64,000 bases of DNA from Lichenostomus cassidix (taxonomy: Eukaryota; Chordata; Aves; Passeriformes; Meliphagidae). Below the pieces are notes generated by a model, which saw only the letters and a program-made list of their open reading frames with translations, had not been told where the DNA came from and searched no databases. Both the position numbers and the translations under genes were made by a program. The stretch is taken from positions 24,276,324 to 24,340,323 of the forward strand of contig CM039182.1 of NCBI GenBank assembly GCA_008360975.2, read 5' to 3'. Below are positions 62,130 to 64,000 of the stretch, piece after piece (within the stretch, counting starts at the first letter, position 1; every line of letters starts with the position of its first letter).

Positions 62130-64000
62130 GTATGGGTGAAAGATTGAGGACGCGAGAAATTATGTGCCAGAAACATTGGAAAAACCTAATCGTCCTAGCA
62201 GATGGTGTATTAACAGCCCCACTGACTTCATAAATAAGTGTTAAGCTTTGAGATAACCTGAGCTTACAAACCTAGATTCCTTGGCTCACAGAAAGCTAAC
62301 ATATAATCTAAAAATATTTGGAGGTTTATAGTGTCATAAAACCGTAGAATTTCTCAAGCTGGAGGTGTCTCACAAGGATCGTCAAGTCCAACTTGATCAT
62401 TGCTGCTGTTGCGTCCACTAATGGGATTTGCAGAAATAGATTTTCAGAGCAGCCCTACAAGATGCACAGAGTCAGTTAATAATGTCCATGAACCAGAAAC
62501 CTTGACACAATTACACATATTTTTTTTTAAAGCCCCCAGAGAGAGGTTGGGCAGCAGCTGTTCACTGCAGCTTTGCAGCACCCACACTAGGAATGCTTTC
62601 AGAATGGTTTTTTTTTCTGAAAATGAGCATCTTAAGTTGAAAAATGGGAAAAATGCTGACTGCATGTGAGATCAACAACTTTCAGGCAATGAATTGTGAA
62701 TTCCTTGTGAGAACTGATGAGACCACATCACCAGCATCAGTACTCTGGATAGATAAGTGAATGTTCACAACAGCAGGAGGCAATCTTCTCTGCAAAAGCT
62801 AGTGTAGATTTTTACTTAAATACTTACGAGTCTGACAAGATCACAGCATGATACCTGGTTCCAGGTACAAAAGACAAAGTCAGGAGGGCTAAGCAAACTT
62901 AATATGTTCCAAAAGTCTAGAAAGGACATAGCAACTCAAAAACTCTGCACATAAAACAATACAAAAAACCTACATGATGAAAGAGCTATTGGAAGAAAGC
63001 AAAGTTTGAATGCTATTCATAAAAACATTGTGGTGGAAAATCAGGCTGTAACCATTTGTGCTGTTCTGCTGACAGTCTGATATATGGAAACCCAGTGACA
63101 AGTACATTGTGTAGCTCCATAAAATCAGAAAAGCAAAAGAAACCTTCCTTACTCCCTCAGGCACACTGTACTGAAGTGCAATGTTCTGTCTCAGCATACA
63201 TTTGTACATTTGTATTCTGCAAATATCTGGCAGGATCTTCACTGATCTTAGGCAGCAGTCACCACCTCTCTGCTAGTGTCAGAAAACCTGTCCCAGTGTG
63301 TCTGCTCGCAGCGTGACATGGAGTCAGTGATACTCACTGCTAGGTTTCCCTAGTGACAGGGAGAGGTTTGTTAAAGCCAAATCTCTGCACTTTATGTGGC
63401 TGTGAGGCAGCTAGTGCCCTTAGCAGGCTGTTAGACATCATGCAGCATTTAGGTACCAAGCCACAGCATGGGGGAAATGAACGTATACTTGTTTGTGAGA
63501 ACTTGAATGTCCCTTACACCAGCACAGCACATGATAGATGTTTGTGAGATCCCATAGGTGTCTTCCTTAGAGAAAGCAGATCTCAGCATAGGTATCCACT
63601 GCTTATTAGTCCATGTGATAAAACAGTTATTTATGCTGTTTCTTAGTATTTCTTTAATACAGTTCAATATCCCAATTACAGTTGCTAAAAGTAAAGTTTA
63701 ATACAGCTTTCAATGTTAAAATTCATGAGCTTTTGTAAATTCTTACTCTACCTCTGTAAACCGGAATGTTACTATTTCACTATAACTTTTTAAACAGTCA
63801 TTGTCGCTTCTTTTGTTACTAATTCCAAGAATTTGTCTCAGAAGAAATGTGAGGATGTTTTCTCTACAAGTCCAGAGCTGAATAAGCTCTTTGAAAAGAC
63901 AGCATCCTGTTATAATTATGTCCATTACAGCAACTGATTGATGTAGAATTAATCATATTGTCAGATGAGTGTTACATGCATTATTTTACCATTGCCAGAA
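62130..64000 (+). other. PPP1R9A: 5' part of the next intron
   Basis: Sequence after donor GTATGG. It contains a short diverged CR1-like end at 62331-62392. No further exon could be chained in the needed phase. The known downstream neurabin segments (C-terminal linker and SAM domain) are absent. Confidence 0.7.
62331..62392 (-). mobile_element. Short diverged CR1 3' end (minus strand)
   Basis: The plus strand reads CATAAAACCGTAGAATTTCT, then CAAGCTGGAGGTGTCTCACA and AGGATCGTCAAGTCCAACTT. This parallels the reverse complement of an avian CR1 3' end. Only about 60 bp are preserved. A related avian repeat end is an alternative. Confidence 0.65.

Larger units (their letters stand above)
1..64000 (+). 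other. PPP1R9A: PPP1R9A (neurabin-1) gene, internal portion
   Basis: Thirteen plus-strand exons between 14744 and 62129 join in one reading frame with GT-AG junctions. They encode the neurabin-1 order PP1-docking segment, PDZ domain, acidic linker, coiled coil, serine-rich linker. Neurabin-1 binds F-actin through its N-terminus, targets PP1 through an RVxF (KIKF) motif, and organises dendritic spine signalling. From knowledge of the family, the large 5' coding exon ends just before the residues encoded at 14744, so positions 1-14743 are intron. The C-terminal SAM domain, stop codon and UTRs are not in the window. The paralogue spinophilin (PPP1R9B) is less likely: the residues after the PDZ domain and the poly-Asn stretch agree with neurabin-1. 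That the gene fills the whole window is inferred from the missing first and last exons. Confidence 0.93.

Noticed and set aside
1..64000. tRNA, rRNA, CRISPR or prokaryotic operon structure
   Set aside because: No cloverleaf-like blocks, regular repeat-spacer arrays or dense coding are seen. The sequence is a vertebrate intron-exon landscape.

Overview
The window is vertebrate nuclear DNA, most likely from a bird. It is AT-rich and intron-dominated. The interspersed repeats I can recognise are all CR1 LINE 3' ends, several carrying the typical avian terminal wording (CATAGAATGGTTTGGGTT on the minus strand, ATTCTGTG on the plus strand). CR1 also occurs in turtles and crocodilians, so the bird call is an inference from repeat type and low repeat density.

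One gene accounts for all coding sequence that can be supported: PPP1R9A, encoding neurabin-1, the neuronal F-actin- and protein phosphatase 1 (PP1)-binding scaffold, on the plus strand. The window holds the middle of the gene. Thirteen exons can be chained with matching reading phase and GT-AG junctions: 14744-14876, 15366-15486, 20844-20948, 34764-34899, 43266-43421, 48762-48815, 50647-50876, 52251-52347, 52475-52646, 56770-56927, 57484-57784, 61865-61952 and 62052-62129. The first ten give 454 continuous codons: the PP1-docking segment after the RVxF motif, the PDZ domain, an acidic linker, the coiled coil, and a serine-rich linker. The last three match extra exons of long neurabin isoforms (serine/proline-rich, then strongly basic). 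The large 5' coding exon (actin-binding domain and RVxF motif), the promoter, the SAM domain and the 3' UTR lie outside the window.

Layout: 1-14743 is the 3' part of a long intron; 14744-20948 carries PP1-docking and PDZ exons; 20949-43265 holds two long introns around one exon; 43266-52646 is the acidic linker and coiled-coil cluster; 52647-62129 holds the linker and long-isoform exons; 62130-64000 is intron. At least eight CR1 fragments lie in the introns, on both strands. No tRNA, rRNA, CRISPR, CpG-island promoter or second protein-coding gene was found. Most other open frames are short, begin at non-ATG codons, or lie in CR1 reverse-transcriptase remnants.

I did not find a new biological system. 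The points most worth checking are splicing ones: a 93-nt in-frame poison extension upstream of the 43266 exon, the frame left open by the long-isoform exons, a stop just past the 62129 donor, and a CR1 copy 29 bases from a weak donor.
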